64,000 nt of DNA from Verrucomicrobiota bacterium (GTDB lineage Bacteria; Chlamydiota; Chlamydiia; Chlamydiales; JAEYWL01): contig JAEYWL010000111.1 of the NCBI GenBank assembly GCA_023428915.1, positions 3,895-67,894 on the forward strand, in the 5' to 3' direction. The notes below the pieces were generated by a model. That model saw nothing but the letters and a program-made list of their open reading frames with translations. It had not been told where the DNA came from and searched no databases. Of the stretch, positions 35,700 through 45,097 are shown in pieces; within the stretch, counting starts at the first letter, position 1, and every line of letters starts with the position of its first letter. The position numbers and the translations under genes are program-made.

Positions 35700-36959
35700 A
35701 TGACTGTAGTTTGCAATCCAGAGAATAGATACGGCAATTATTTTGCCGAAACCCACACAATTGCCAAGGCCAGTGCCGATCCAGAAGAACTTTTTGACCG
35801 TTCTAAAGGCACTGTATTCTTTCTGCCTAGCGACACTGACAGCAAAGTTCATACCGTGCTGAATGCCTGGATCGTTGAAAATATCTATGAGCCAGGCGAT
35901 GTGCTGCTTTTTGGAGGAAGGGAGCGAAGCATCCCTATCAATGAAGAACTGAAAGAGAGTACAGTCTGGCGCTATAAGACGCTATTGCAGTATCTTTCGC
36001 ATCCCTTTGAGACGATAGATTTTTGGGATTCCGATAGCGGCATAATGATGAGTTGTGATAATCGCCTTATCCCGGCTACTGCTTTCTTAATTACCCGCAA
36101 GCTAATGGAGTCGCGCTGCGAGGCTGAGGATTGGGCCAAAGATATGCGTTTGCTGGTCGATACCTTATCTTTAATAGTTAAATCCCCAAAGCTTTCTAAA
36201 AACCCCATAATGGCCGCTGCACAAGTTTGGAAGGGACTGTTTAATGTCCGCACGAGGCAAATAGCCAAGCTTGAAAAAGAATTAAAACAGCTGCCCTTCG
36301 AAGCCTATCAGAAAAAAGAACGTGCCGGAGTAAGCCACGCCATTATTCAAATATTGTTCCCCCTTTACCTTAAAGAAATGAGGGCCACACTGACCGGGGA
36401 TGGTTTTATGGTCCGGCAAAGCCAATGCGGCGCAGCAATTAAAACCAATCTAACTGCCAATAACCGTGTATTTGTAAGCCTCAGCAAAGCCAATGTTCTT
36501 GAAGGCTCGCTGGCAGCCCTTGGCCTTCATGCAGGAAATGATTATTACAAAGCTGTCAGACATCTTTTTGCTGGATTGCGCGGCATAAACTATGTTGTGT
36601 TTGAACCAAAAGATGATCCTGCGCTTGCTGACGAAATTGCCGATCAGCTGGAAGCCCGGCGGCACGGGTTATTCTTAACACAAGCGCTTCGCATAGGCCA
36701 TTTCATTGCCTATATTTTTAAAACTATTGGCCGCGCAGTTATATATCCTGTTGTGTGCAGTGCAGCCTGGATGCAGCGCAAATGGCAATACTATACATTT
36801 AAAAGCCTGCAGCTGAGTCAAAACTATCTTGAGCGTGAATCCCTCAAAAAAGACTTTTTTGATATCATGACCGGCCTAGAGTTCTACCTAAGAAGAGCCT
36901 CAGAGCCAGACTGTAATCTTCTGGCTTCTCTCCGGCAGACCACTAGACTTCTTGTGTAA
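35700..36959 (+). CDS. Hypothetical protein with hydrophobic C-terminal segment
   Basis: 419 aa, not recognised. MTVVCNPENRYGNYFAETHT starts 12 bases after the asnS stop, so it is probably in the nfo-asnS transcript. Features: IYEPGDVLLFGGRERS near 60-75, a possible helical middle, and one hydrophobic stretch (IGHFIAYIFKTIGRAVIYPVV) near 327-347 followed by a basic region. No Sec signal and no known catalytic motif. It could be anchored to a membrane near its C-terminus. The coding frame is intact. Confidence 0.7.
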   Translation: MTVVCNPENRYGNYFAETHTIAKASADPEELFDRSKGTVFFLPSDTDSKVHTVLNAWIVENIYEPGDVLLFGGRERSIPINEELKESTVWRYKTLLQYLSHPFETIDFWDSDSGIMMSCDNRLIPATAFLITRKLMESRCEAEDWAKDMRLLVDTLSLIVKSPKLSKNPIMAAAQVWKGLFNVRTRQIAKLEKELKQLPFEAYQKKERAGVSHAIIQILFPLYLKEMRATLTGDGFMVRQSQCGAAIKTNLTANNRVFVSLSKANVLEGSLAALGLHAGNDYYKAVRHLFAGLRGINYVVFEPKDDPALADEIADQLEARRHGLFLTQALRIGHFIAYIFKTIGRAVIYPVVCSAAWMQRKWQYYTFKSLQLSQNYLERESLKKDFFDIMTGLEFYLRRASEPDCNLLASLRQTTRLLV

Positions 36960-37014
36960 TTACATTTGCTTGCCAAAATTGCCTTTTGGCATCTTTATGA
37001 AGGGGCTTTGTTTG

Positions 37015-38034
37015 TTAGCTGGCGGCGATGCCTTGTCCGCAGAGGAGCAGGCCTTTCTTTTCAGAGCGCTGGTTAAAGAGCGTGAAATGCTTGCCGGTGG
37101 CATGGGCTATTAATGATTCAGCTTCCAGCAGATAGTTTTCTAACTGCTTGCGGCGGAATTGCAGGGTGCGGTTAATCTGGTCGATGTTTAGGAGGGTTAT
37201 GCCCTTTATTTTTCCAAGCGAGGGATCGACATTTCGTGGGACGGAAAGGTCGACAACCAATTTTGGGGTAAAGGATAAAGGAAGATCTTTTTTCTTGATC
37301 AGGTGTTCCTGGGCTTTAGTGCCGAGGATGATCCAGTCGTAGTTTACCCATTCAGGCAATTTGTGCCAGGGAAGTATATGCACGCCCTCTACAGTTTTTG
37401 CTTCAATAGGCGTGCGGTTGCAAAGGGTTAACTCCCCTAAAGAATGCAAACGGGAGGAGCGCAGTAACTTGTAATTGATTTCCGATCCGCCTATGAACAG
37501 GATATTTGCAGGGGAGCGCTTGAAAAAATGCGTGCCGATTGTAAAAACTGCATCCTTTAGTTCCGGTATGCCGCGATTGACTTGCAGCTTGTCCCTAACT
37601 TGTTTGCCGATACGCAGACATTTTTGAAACAAGTAATGAAGGTCGGCTGGCAGAGTCTGAAATCGAAGGACGGAATCATAAGCATTTTTGACCTGTCCTT
37701 GAATTTCTGTTTCTCCCACAATAGCGCTGTCGAGACCCGCCGTGACGCGGGCTAAGTGGTTGAAGCAGTCCTGAAGGAAATAGGAATAAAGTTTATGGTC
37801 AAACTCCTGATCCACTTCCTGACGGAGAATTTGAAGAAGGTAGCTATGGGTGGCAGTTAAGTCTTCAGAGGAAAAATAGATCTCTGTGCGGTTGCATGTA
37901 GAAAGCAAAATGAAAGCGTGTTCACCATGCAGGGAATGCCCGGGACTGAACCTCCTGGAGCAGGCTTTGGCTAAAAGCTCTCGCAATCTTAAATCTGCCA
38001 ACTTATGGTTTATTCCCAGAACCCCAATGCGCAT
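37015..38034 (-). CDS. hemA: Glutamyl-tRNA reductase
   Basis: 339 aa. The nucleophile Cys47 is in LLSTCNRTEIYF; GLDSAIVGETEIQGQVKNAY follows, then a Rossmann-type NADPH domain (FIGGSEINYKLL, degenerate Gly loop) and DLSVPRNVDPS. It reduces Glu-tRNA to glutamate-1-semialdehyde, starting tetrapyrrole synthesis. Shorter than E. coli HemA (418 aa), with a short dimerisation tail, as in other chlamydiae. CT662 has the same position near the second gyrB/gyrA pair. Confidence 0.93.
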   Translation of the reverse strand: MRIGVLGINHKLADLRLRELLAKACSRRFSPGHSLHGEHAFILLSTCNRTEIYFSSEDLTATHSYLLQILRQEVDQEFDHKLYSYFLQDCFNHLARVTAGLDSAIVGETEIQGQVKNAYDSVLRFQTLPADLHYLFQKCLRIGKQVRDKLQVNRGIPELKDAVFTIGTHFFKRSPANILFIGGSEINYKLLRSSRLHSLGELTLCNRTPIEAKTVEGVHILPWHKLPEWVNYDWIILGTKAQEHLIKKKDLPLSFTPKLVVDLSVPRNVDPSLGKIKGITLLNIDQINRTLQFRRKQLENYLLEAESLIAHATGKHFTLFNQRSEKKGLLLCGQGIAAS

Positions 38035-38087
38035 TATCTCTCCTGTAAAAAAGAAACTATATAATCGATAGGGTAATTACCGTCCAG

Positions 38088-39101
38088 TTAGTAACCGAGT
38101 TCCCGCAGCAATTTTTTAAGGGAAGAGCCTTCTAACCATTCCGGATTTGTATCGGAGTCGTAAGAAAACCCGTCGACAACTCTTTTAGCAAGCTTTTTGG
38201 TGTTTTGCAGGTGTTTGGAAATTTCTTGATCGGAGTAGCGTGGTAAAAGGGTAAAGCCGTCAGGATTTTCAAGGGCATAACGCGATTCATCACTGCTAAC
38301 CAAAAGTTCATGCAGTTTTTCCCCTTCCCTAATGCCGGTGATTTCAATAGGAATTTTGGGAGCCATTGCTTTGGCGATGTCGATGACTTTTACACTGGGA
38401 ATTTTTGGTACGAAAATCTCCCGCCCTTCCATTTCATGCAGCTTAAGCAATACAAAATCCACAGCCTGATCCAGGGTAATCCAAAAGCGGGTCATGCGTT
38501 CATCTGTGACAGGTAAACTCGAAGCGCCTTCCTGGATCATTTTTTTCCAGTGGGGGAGCAAGCTGCCCCGGCTGCCTAGTACATTGCCATAGCGCACAAC
38601 AGATAGAAGGGGTTTGCCTTTTGCGCCAACGTAAGAGTCTCCTGCTATGAACAATTTGTCAGAGCATAACTTAGTGGCCCCATAGAGATTAATAGGATTT
38701 ACGGACTTGTCAGTTGAAAGGGCTATTACGCGCTCTACCTCCCGCTCAATCGCATTTTCTATAATGTTCATTGCGCCGATGATATTAGTTTTGATAAATT
38801 CTGAAGGATTGTATTCAGCAGCCGGCACTTGTTTTAGGGCAGCGGCGTGAATAACCACTTGCACGCCTCTAAATGCTCGTGCCAGGCGTTGACTGTCCCT
38901 TACATCTCCTAAAAAATAGCGAATGTTGGGATGGTCGAAGATAGGGTCTGAATTGCGCATTTCCCATTGCTTCCATTCATCCCGGCTAAAGATAATGACT
39001 TTGGCGCACAAGTGATCCAATAGCAGCTTTCTTGCTGCCGCCCTGCCAAAGCTGCCTGTACCGCCAGTGATTAGAACGGTCTTATTCTTAAGAGAAAACA
39101 T
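38088..39101 (-). CDS. pseB: UDP-GlcNAc 4,6-dehydratase (inverting), PseB-like
   Basis: 337 aa SDR. Rossmann loop ITGGTGSFGRA (11-21), HAAALKQVPAAEYNP, catalytic STDKSVNPINLYGATK with Thr130, Asp131, Lys132, Tyr140 and Lys144, and RYGNVLGSRGS. The TDK triad and NPINLYGATKL phrase match the PseB/FlaA1 group, which makes UDP-4-keto-6-deoxy-AltNAc, the first step to pseudaminic acid. No other pse genes are in the window. It breaks the hemA-gyrB2 neighbourhood known from C. trachomatis, so it may be an insertion in this lineage. A FlaA1/CapD-like role is the alternative. Confidence 0.85.
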   Translation of the reverse strand: MFSLKNKTVLITGGTGSFGRAAARKLLLDHLCAKVIIFSRDEWKQWEMRNSDPIFDHPNIRYFLGDVRDSQRLARAFRGVQVVIHAAALKQVPAAEYNPSEFIKTNIIGAMNIIENAIEREVERVIALSTDKSVNPINLYGATKLCSDKLFIAGDSYVGAKGKPLLSVVRYGNVLGSRGSLLPHWKKMIQEGASSLPVTDERMTRFWITLDQAVDFVLLKLHEMEGREIFVPKIPSVKVIDIAKAMAPKIPIEITGIREGEKLHELLVSSDESRYALENPDGFTLLPRYSDQEISKHLQNTKKLAKRVVDGFSYDSDTNPEWLEGSSLKKLLRELGY

Positions 39102-39263
39102 TAATTAGCTACCTAGTTAGTATTAGTGAAATTTCTTTCTCTTAGACCACGATTGCTTTCTTTGATACTCGAATGGGAGATTCTTTGCTAGATTTTGATG
39201 CTGTATAAGTGCTAATGTAATAAACTTCTTGCAGATTTTTTCACTTACAGTTGGAAGAGATTT

Positions 39264-41111
39264 ATGACGAAACAATACGATGAAACCACGATCAAAACAT
39301 TAGATGCCCTGGCTCATATCCGCTTGCGTTCCGGGATGTACATTGGACGTTTAGGAGACGGTACCCACCCTGACGACGGAATTTACATAATGCTTAAGGA
39401 AGTCATTGATAATAGCGTCGATGAATTTATCATGAAAAATGGGAGCCGTATTGCCGTCAATGTTGATTTTGCTTCCGGCCTTGCTACGATAAGGGATTAT
39501 GGCCGGGGGATTCCTCTGGGAAAAGTGATCGATTGCGTAAGCCAAATCAATACGGGTGCTAAATACAACGATGATGTATTTCAGTTTTCAGTAGGACTGA
39601 ACGGTGTCGGCACCAAAGCAGTCAATGCGCTTTCCAGTCATTTTTTAGTGCGCAGCTATCGGGAAGGGCAGTTTGTTGAAGCCGCTTTTCAGAGGGGGAA
39701 GTTGATCAGCGAAACTAAGGGGGCTTCAAATGAAAAGAGCGGCACTTACATCGAGTTTGTTCCCGATCAGGAAATCTTTAAAAAATACCACTTCGAAGAT
39801 GCATTTATCAAAAAAAGGATCTGGAACTACGCCTATTTAAATACAGGTTTGACTTTTGAGTATAATGGCGAAAAGATTTTCTCAGAAAATGGCTTGCTGG
39901 ATTTGTTAAATGCCGAGGTGACTGATGAGCGGCTATATGAACCGCTGCACTATCGCGGAAAGCAGTTAGAATTTGCCTTCCTGCACACGCAAAGTTATGG
40001 CGAAAGCTACTTTTCATTTGTCAATGGACAATACACTTCAGATGGGGGCACCCATCTTTCTGCTTTCCGTGAGGGGATTTTAAAAGGCGTCAATGAATAT
40101 GCCAAGAAAAATTTCCAAGGTGTAGATGTTCGCGAGGGCATGCTAGGCACTGTTTTGATAAAGGTCAAAGATCCGATTTTTGAATCGCAGACTAAAAATA
40201 AATTGGGCAATAGCGACATTCGGGGGCCGATAGTACAAGAAGTCAAAGATGCCGTCATAGACTTGCTCTATAAAAATCAACCGGTTGCTAACCGCATTAT
40301 TGAGAGGATTGCCTTTAACGAAAAACTGCGCAAAGAGCTATCGGCAGTAAAGAAAGAGGCTAAAGAGAAGCAAAAGAAAATCTCCTTTCAAATCCCTAAA
40401 TTGCGCGACTCCAAATACCATTACAATGACCAGTCAAAGTATGCTGAAGAGACAATGATTTTTTTGACCGAGGGAGATTCTGCAAGTGCTTCAATAGTTG
40501 CGTCGCGCAACCCTATGACGCAGGCCGTATTTTCTTTAAGGGGCAAGCCGCTAAACGTTTATGGCATGAAACTGGATCAGCTCTATAAAAATGAAGAGAT
40601 GTTCAATTTAATGAATGCCCTTAACATCGAAGACGATATTGAAAACCTGCGCTATAATAAGGTCATTTTGGCGACCGATGCCGACGTGGACGGCATGCAT
40701 ATCCGCAATTTGCTCATCACTTTTTTCTTAAACTATTTCGAAGGGCTGGTTTTGAATGGCCACCTCTATATTTTAGAGACACCCCTGTTTAAGGTCCGCA
40801 ATAAGGAAAAGACTATTTATTGCTATAATGAAGAGGAGCGGGACCGGGCAGTCAAGCAATTGAAAAAAGGGGTAGAAATCACCCGCTTCAAAGGGCTTGG
40901 AGAAATTTCTGCCCATGAGTTTAAGCAGTTTATTAATGAAAATATAAAGCTGACGGAAGTGCGGATTAATGCTTTCTCGGATATTCGCTCAACGTTGGAA
41001 TTTTACATGGGCAAAAACACGCCTGACCGCAAGCAATTTATCATGCAAAATCTAGTGAATGAAGAAACTGAGATGGAAGAATTAGCTTCCGCGACCGCAA
41101 CTGTGGAGTAA
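39264..41111 (+). CDS. parE: Type IIA topoisomerase subunit B, second copy (ParE-like)
   Basis: 615 aa. GHKL ATPase: EVIDNSVDEF, DYGRGIPLG and GLNGVGTKAVNALS; TOPRIM: FLTEGDSASAS and LATDADVDGMHIRN. Chlamydiae have a gyrB/gyrA pair and this second pair (CT661/CT660), thought to act as topoisomerase IV. The DNA-binding tail is short, ending soon after TOPRIM, in line with ParE-like forms. GAAGAG precedes the ATG. The parC-like gene follows after 5 bases. Confidence 0.9.
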   Translation: MTKQYDETTIKTLDALAHIRLRSGMYIGRLGDGTHPDDGIYIMLKEVIDNSVDEFIMKNGSRIAVNVDFASGLATIRDYGRGIPLGKVIDCVSQINTGAKYNDDVFQFSVGLNGVGTKAVNALSSHFLVRSYREGQFVEAAFQRGKLISETKGASNEKSGTYIEFVPDQEIFKKYHFEDAFIKKRIWNYAYLNTGLTFEYNGEKIFSENGLLDLLNAEVTDERLYEPLHYRGKQLEFAFLHTQSYGESYFSFVNGQYTSDGGTHLSAFREGILKGVNEYAKKNFQGVDVREGMLGTVLIKVKDPIFESQTKNKLGNSDIRGPIVQEVKDAVIDLLYKNQPVANRIIERIAFNEKLRKELSAVKKEAKEKQKKISFQIPKLRDSKYHYNDQSKYAEETMIFLTEGDSASASIVASRNPMTQAVFSLRGKPLNVYGMKLDQLYKNEEMFNLMNALNIEDDIENLRYNKVILATDADVDGMHIRNLLITFFLNYFEGLVLNGHLYILETPLFKVRNKEKTIYCYNEEERDRAVKQLKKGVEITRFKGLGEISAHEFKQFINENIKLTEVRINAFSDIRSTLEFYMGKNTPDRKQFIMQNLVNEETEMEELASATATVE

Positions 41112-41116
41112 TTGGC

Positions 41117-43066
41117 ATGGATGATATTAAGCAGTTAATGCAGCACCACTTTATTAAGTATGCCTCCTATGTAATTTTAGACCGGGCCATTCCCCATGTA
41201 AAAGATGGCCTGAAGCCAGTGCAGCGGCGCATTTTACATACCCTCTGGCGCATGCATGACGGTAAATTGCATAAAGTGGCCAATGTGGCGGGCCAAACCA
41301 TGGCTTTTCACCCGCATGGCGATGCCGCTATCACCGATGCTTTGGTGGCAATGGCCAATAAAGGGTACCTTCTGGATACCCAAGGGAATTTTGGCAACTT
41401 ATTGACTGGAGATCCGGCGGCGGCAGCCCGTTACATTGAGACACGGCTTTCACCTTTAGCCACGGAAACAATGTTCAATACAGACCTTACTTCATTGCTG
41501 CCCTCCTATGATGGCCGCAATCAAGAGCCGCTGTATTTGCCGGCTAAATTGCCTGTATTATTGCTGCAAGGGGCTGATGGCATTGCAGTAGGTATGTCGA
41601 CCCATACCTTTCCGCATAATTTTGTAGAGGTGATTGAAGCCGAAATCGCCATATTAGAAGGAAGGGAATTCCAAATTCTTCCCGACTTCCCTACCGGCGG
41701 CATTATGGATGCCTCGCAGTACGATAAGGGACGCGGTAAAGTAAAATTGCGCGCTAAAGTTGAAGTAAAGGACCCTAAAACTGTCGTCATCACCCAAATC
41801 TGCCATGGCACCACTACAGACTCTTTGATCCGCTCCATTGACGAAGCTGCTAAGCGGGGCAAAATAAAAATCGATGCGATCAGCGATTACACCGCCCAGA
41901 AAGTGGAAATTGAGATTAAGCTGCCGCGCGGACAATATGCTGAAGACTTAATTGACGCCTTGTATGCTTATACAGATTGCGAGGTCACCCTCCATTCCCA
42001 AATTGTGGTCATTAAAGATAATTTGCCTTGGGAAACAGATGTCGATCAACTTTTGCATTACCATGTAGGCGAGCTAAAAAGTTATTTACAGCGAGAGCTT
42101 GAGATTGAACGCGACAAATTGCTGGAAAAGATCTTTGAAAAGAGTTTAGAGAGGATTTTTATCGAAAACAGGCTGTATAAAAAAATAGAAAATGTTGCCG
42201 TTTACGATAAAATCCACGAAACAATTGCCGCGAGCCTTGAACCATTCCATGCCGAAATCTCGCGCATTCCCACTGAAGAAGACCGGGAACGTTTGCTCAA
42301 TATTCCTATCAGGCGCATTTCCCTTTATGACCTCGATAAAAACAAACAGGAAGTGGTCTCCTATCGCAATTCGCTGGAGCAGATTGAAAAAGATCTCAAG
42401 CATATCGTCAGGTTTACGGTGCACTACCTGAAGGATCTTTTGAAGAAATTTAGTTCCGACTACCCTCGCAGAACTGAAATTCAGGCGATCCAGGAGATCG
42501 ACAGGCGGGCCATCGCGACTAAAAACCTAAAGGTGGGTTTTGACCCTAAAACTGGTTATGTGGGCACTAAGGTTGCAAGCGAGCAGGCTTTTGAGTGCAC
42601 CAATTACGATAAGATACTGCTCATGTATCAAAACGGGACCTACTCGGTCATCAATATCCCCGAAAAGCAGTATGTCAATCATGAAGAAAACAAGGTCATT
42701 TTTGTGGGTATTGCCGATAAAAAAACGACTTTCTCAGTTGCCTATCGCGACCCTAAAACTAAATTGTGCTACGCCAAACGCTTTGTGGTCAGCCAGTTTA
42801 TTTTGGATAAGCCTTACCGCTATTTTGACGAGGGAATGGAGTTGCAGTATTTGACCAGCCAGCCTTCCGTGTCCTTGCAATTGCTCTATTACCCTAAAGC
42901 TAAGCAGAAAAGTTCGGAAATGGTGTTTAATTTCGATCAGGTATTAGTGAAAGGAGTGTCGGCCAAAGGAATTCGGATGGCTAACCGCGAAGTTAAAAAG
43001 GTGCAGCTTCCTAAAGGCGAAGTGTCAAATCCTCAACTAGACCTATTTTCAGGGGCGAAACCATAG
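41117..43066 (+). CDS. parC: Type IIA topoisomerase subunit A, second copy (ParC-like)
   Basis: 649 aa. The breakage-reunion domain starts at the N-terminus: LDRAIPHVKDGLKPVQRRIL, FHPHGDAAITDALV and AAARYIETRLSP with nucleophile Tyr106. The coiled tower domain spans about 330-460. The C-terminal beta-pinwheel is partial and lacks an obvious GyrA box, as expected for topoisomerase IV-like subunits that decatenate DNA. Operon: parE-parC-recX with 5- and 4-base gaps. Confidence 0.9.
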   Translation: MDDIKQLMQHHFIKYASYVILDRAIPHVKDGLKPVQRRILHTLWRMHDGKLHKVANVAGQTMAFHPHGDAAITDALVAMANKGYLLDTQGNFGNLLTGDPAAAARYIETRLSPLATETMFNTDLTSLLPSYDGRNQEPLYLPAKLPVLLLQGADGIAVGMSTHTFPHNFVEVIEAEIAILEGREFQILPDFPTGGIMDASQYDKGRGKVKLRAKVEVKDPKTVVITQICHGTTTDSLIRSIDEAAKRGKIKIDAISDYTAQKVEIEIKLPRGQYAEDLIDALYAYTDCEVTLHSQIVVIKDNLPWETDVDQLLHYHVGELKSYLQRELEIERDKLLEKIFEKSLERIFIENRLYKKIENVAVYDKIHETIAASLEPFHAEISRIPTEEDRERLLNIPIRRISLYDLDKNKQEVVSYRNSLEQIEKDLKHIVRFTVHYLKDLLKKFSSDYPRRTEIQAIQEIDRRAIATKNLKVGFDPKTGYVGTKVASEQAFECTNYDKILLMYQNGTYSVINIPEKQYVNHEENKVIFVGIADKKTTFSVAYRDPKTKLCYAKRFVVSQFILDKPYRYFDEGMELQYLTSQPSVSLQLLYYPKAKQKSSEMVFNFDQVLVKGVSAKGIRMANREVKKVQLPKGEVSNPQLDLFSGAKP

Positions 43067-43070
43067 TATT

Positions 43071-43541
43071 ATGGAAGAACTGCAAGCTGCTAAGCAATGG
43101 GCGGCCAGGCGCCTCGCTATGAAAAGTTACCGCTCTGAGGAGTTGCGTGCCAAAATGCTGGCCAAATTTCCTGAAGAGGTGGTTGAACTGGTCATTGCGC
43201 AATTTACACAATTTGGCTATTTAAACGACGAAGAGTGGCTTAAATCGCAAATTAGGCAGCAGAAAAGCAGGAACAAAGGAGTCAAGGCCATCTTGTTTTA
43301 TTTGCTGGGCAAGGGAATTGCGCGCGAGGCAGCTGAAAAGGCGCTTCAGCAAGAGGTATCCGAAGAGGAGCAAGAAGTAGCCTTAGGGCAATGGATTCAT
43401 AAAAAGTCCAGGCAATATGACCCTAAGGATCGAAAAGCTCGAGACAAACTGATAGCGTCTTTATTGCGCAAAGGTTTTTCTTATGAAATGATAAAGAAAA
43501 AAATCCAAATTATTGAATATCAGTCCTCATTTGAAGAATAA
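43071..43541 (+). CDS. recX: RecX-family regulatory protein
   Basis: 156 aa, helical. RRLAMKSYRSEELRAKMLAK is the first RecX triple-helix repeat; YLNDEEWLKSQIRQQ, GVKAILFYLLGKGI and IASLLRKGFSYEMIKKKI give the following repeats. RecX binds RecA filaments and limits recombination. It is placed 4 bases after the parC-like gene rather than next to recA, so it is expressed with the topoisomerase. Confidence 0.85.
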   Translation: MEELQAAKQWAARRLAMKSYRSEELRAKMLAKFPEEVVELVIAQFTQFGYLNDEEWLKSQIRQQKSRNKGVKAILFYLLGKGIAREAAEKALQQEVSEEEQEVALGQWIHKKSRQYDPKDRKARDKLIASLLRKGFSYEMIKKKIQIIEYQSSFEE

Positions 43542-43560
43542 TTACAGTATTTGTTATAAT
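43531..43560 (+). promoter_or_regulatory. Putative sigma66-type promoter
   Basis: TTGAAG (43531-43536), an 18-base spacer and TATAAT (43555-43560) lie at the end of recX, 33 bases before the ATG of the small gene at 43593. Predicted from motif only. Confidence 0.55.
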
Positions 43561-43592
43561 AATTAAAAGAGAACTGTTATTAAGGTATTATT

Positions 43593-43844
43593 ATGGCAGA
43601 TGCAACCCCTCCCGTTTCCAATCAATCTGAAATCACCCCCGCTACAGACGTTACCGGTAAAACAGGTCCTGCTGCTACAAACGAAGAAGTTTCAGCAGCC
43701 ACTTCTTTTGCCAATGTAAATCAATTAAAAGAACAAGCACCGACAGTATGGAAAGCGATGATGGAATCCTATGCCTGGCATATCTGCAATGAATCCAGAA
43801 AGCATCAAAAGCGCATAAAACAAATTCTTAGGGATAAAGGGTAA
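43593..43844 (+). CDS. Small conserved chlamydial protein (CT659-like position)
   Basis: 83 aa. The N-terminal half is low-complexity (Thr, Ala, Pro). The C-terminal half is a basic helix: NQLKEQAPTVWKAMMESYAW then ESRKHQKRIKQIL. No known function. It stands between the gyrA2-recX unit and rluD, where C. trachomatis has the small gene CT659. Its own promoter lies at 43531-43560. The next gene starts two bases after its stop. Confidence 0.75.
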   Translation: MADATPPVSNQSEITPATDVTGKTGPAATNEEVSAATSFANVNQLKEQAPTVWKAMMESYAWHICNESRKHQKRIKQILRDKG

Positions 43845-43845
43845 T

Positions 43846-44139
43846 ATGGATCTCACTCAGGCTGAACTTTTTTTAGGTATCCAAATCGATCCTCTTCTTG
43901 AAACCGCTCTTGAGAAACTCGATCCAAAAATTGTGGCTATTTATATCAATGCTGATCCTGAGCACTTAAAAAAACTTGAATTTGCCGATAAGCAATATAT
44001 TGGCAAAAGCCTCGGTGAAATGGCCGATTCGGCCGCTGTCTTGCTGATGGCCACCCATATAGTCAGCGTTATTAAAAAGCTTATGCCTGATTATCATCTC
44101 GATATTGACTCCTTGGTAATTATCCCAATTCCTCATTAA
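43846..44139 (+). CDS. Small hypothetical protein
   Basis: 97 aa, acidic, family not recognised. MDLTQAELFLGIQIDPLLET opens; LGEMADSAAVLLMATHIVSV is a mildly hydrophobic helix. It ends IIPIPH. Tight spacing (2 bases after the upstream stop, 18 before rluD) places it in one operon with both. The frame is uninterrupted and codon use looks like its neighbours. Confidence 0.7.
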   Translation: MDLTQAELFLGIQIDPLLETALEKLDPKIVAIYINADPEHLKKLEFADKQYIGKSLGEMADSAAVLLMATHIVSVIKKLMPDYHLDIDSLVIIPIPH

Positions 44140-44157
44140 TCCTATTTCGGCAGCTCT

Positions 44158-45090
44158 ATGATCCCTGACGACAATTTCACTATCCAGATTACAGCTGATG
44201 AAGCCCGCGAGCGCATAGATAAGGTTTTAGCCAATCGCTACAAAGGTCAATATTCCCGTTCTTATTTCCAACTGCTGTTGGAAGAAGGCTTAATTGTAGC
44301 TGACGGCAAACCATTAAAAAAGCGGGATAAGTTATGCGCAGGCAGTGAAATAGAGGTTAATTTCACCTGTACCCAAGAACTCGATGTCTCCCCAGAAAAT
44401 ATTCCCTTGTCAGTAGTTTATGAAGATAACGACATTTTACTCGTAAATAAGCCGGCAGGCATGGTCGTGCATCCTGCAGCCGGAAATTGGCATGGCACGT
44501 TTGTAAATGCGCTATTGTATTACTGCAAGCAATGGCAGAAGGACTTAAATGCGGGCGATGTGCGTCCGGGCATTGTACACCGCTTAGATAAAGATACAAG
44601 CGGCTTGTTATTGGCGGCCAAAAACAGGGTTGCGCAACAGCGCCTGATTGAACTATTTGCGCAAAGAAAAATTAAAAAAGAATATTTAGCCCTCTGTTTA
44701 GGCAACCCTGGATCCGGAATTCTTTCAGCCCCTATTGGAAGGCATCGTACTGAACGTAAAATGATGGCCGTACAAGAGGGCGGGCGGCAGGCTTTAACCC
44801 GCTACACTACCTTGGCTAAAACAGGCCAATTAAGCGTAGTGCGCGCCTTTCCGGAGACAGGAAGAACCCATCAAATTCGGGTGCACTTGAAGCATTTAAA
44901 TGCTCCTATACTGGGTGATGATCTTTATGGCAGTTCTGCGGCAAACCGCAAATACAAAGCATTCCGGCAAATGCTCCATGCTGAAAAATTGCAGTTCCGC
45001 CACCCGGCAACCGGGGAGGAATTGGAATTTTCCGCCCCTTTGCCTGAAGATTTTCGGCGCCTCTGTATTTCCAATAATTTAAATTTTTAG
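44158..45090 (+). CDS. rluD: RluD-family 23S rRNA pseudouridine synthase
   Basis: 310 aa. N-terminal S4 RNA-binding domain (about 15-75: RIDKVLANRYKGQYSRSYFQ) and RsuA/RluD catalytic domain with Asp144 in HRLDKDTSGLLLA and ETGRTHQIRVHLKHL near 250. It modifies U1911/1915/1917 of 23S rRNA in E. coli; the exact target here is inferred. CT658 (sfhB) is the likely counterpart. dtd follows 7 bases later. Confidence 0.92.
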   Translation: MIPDDNFTIQITADEARERIDKVLANRYKGQYSRSYFQLLLEEGLIVADGKPLKKRDKLCAGSEIEVNFTCTQELDVSPENIPLSVVYEDNDILLVNKPAGMVVHPAAGNWHGTFVNALLYYCKQWQKDLNAGDVRPGIVHRLDKDTSGLLLAAKNRVAQQRLIELFAQRKIKKEYLALCLGNPGSGILSAPIGRHRTERKMMAVQEGGRQALTRYTTLAKTGQLSVVRAFPETGRTHQIRVHLKHLNAPILGDDLYGSSAANRKYKAFRQMLHAEKLQFRHPATGEELEFSAPLPEDFRRLCISNNLNF

Positions 45091-45097
45091 CGAGTGT

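Noticed and set aside
43593..44139. Toxin-antitoxin pair
   Set aside because: Two small adjacent genes, but no toxin or antitoxin motif, and the first sits at the place of a conserved chlamydial gene.
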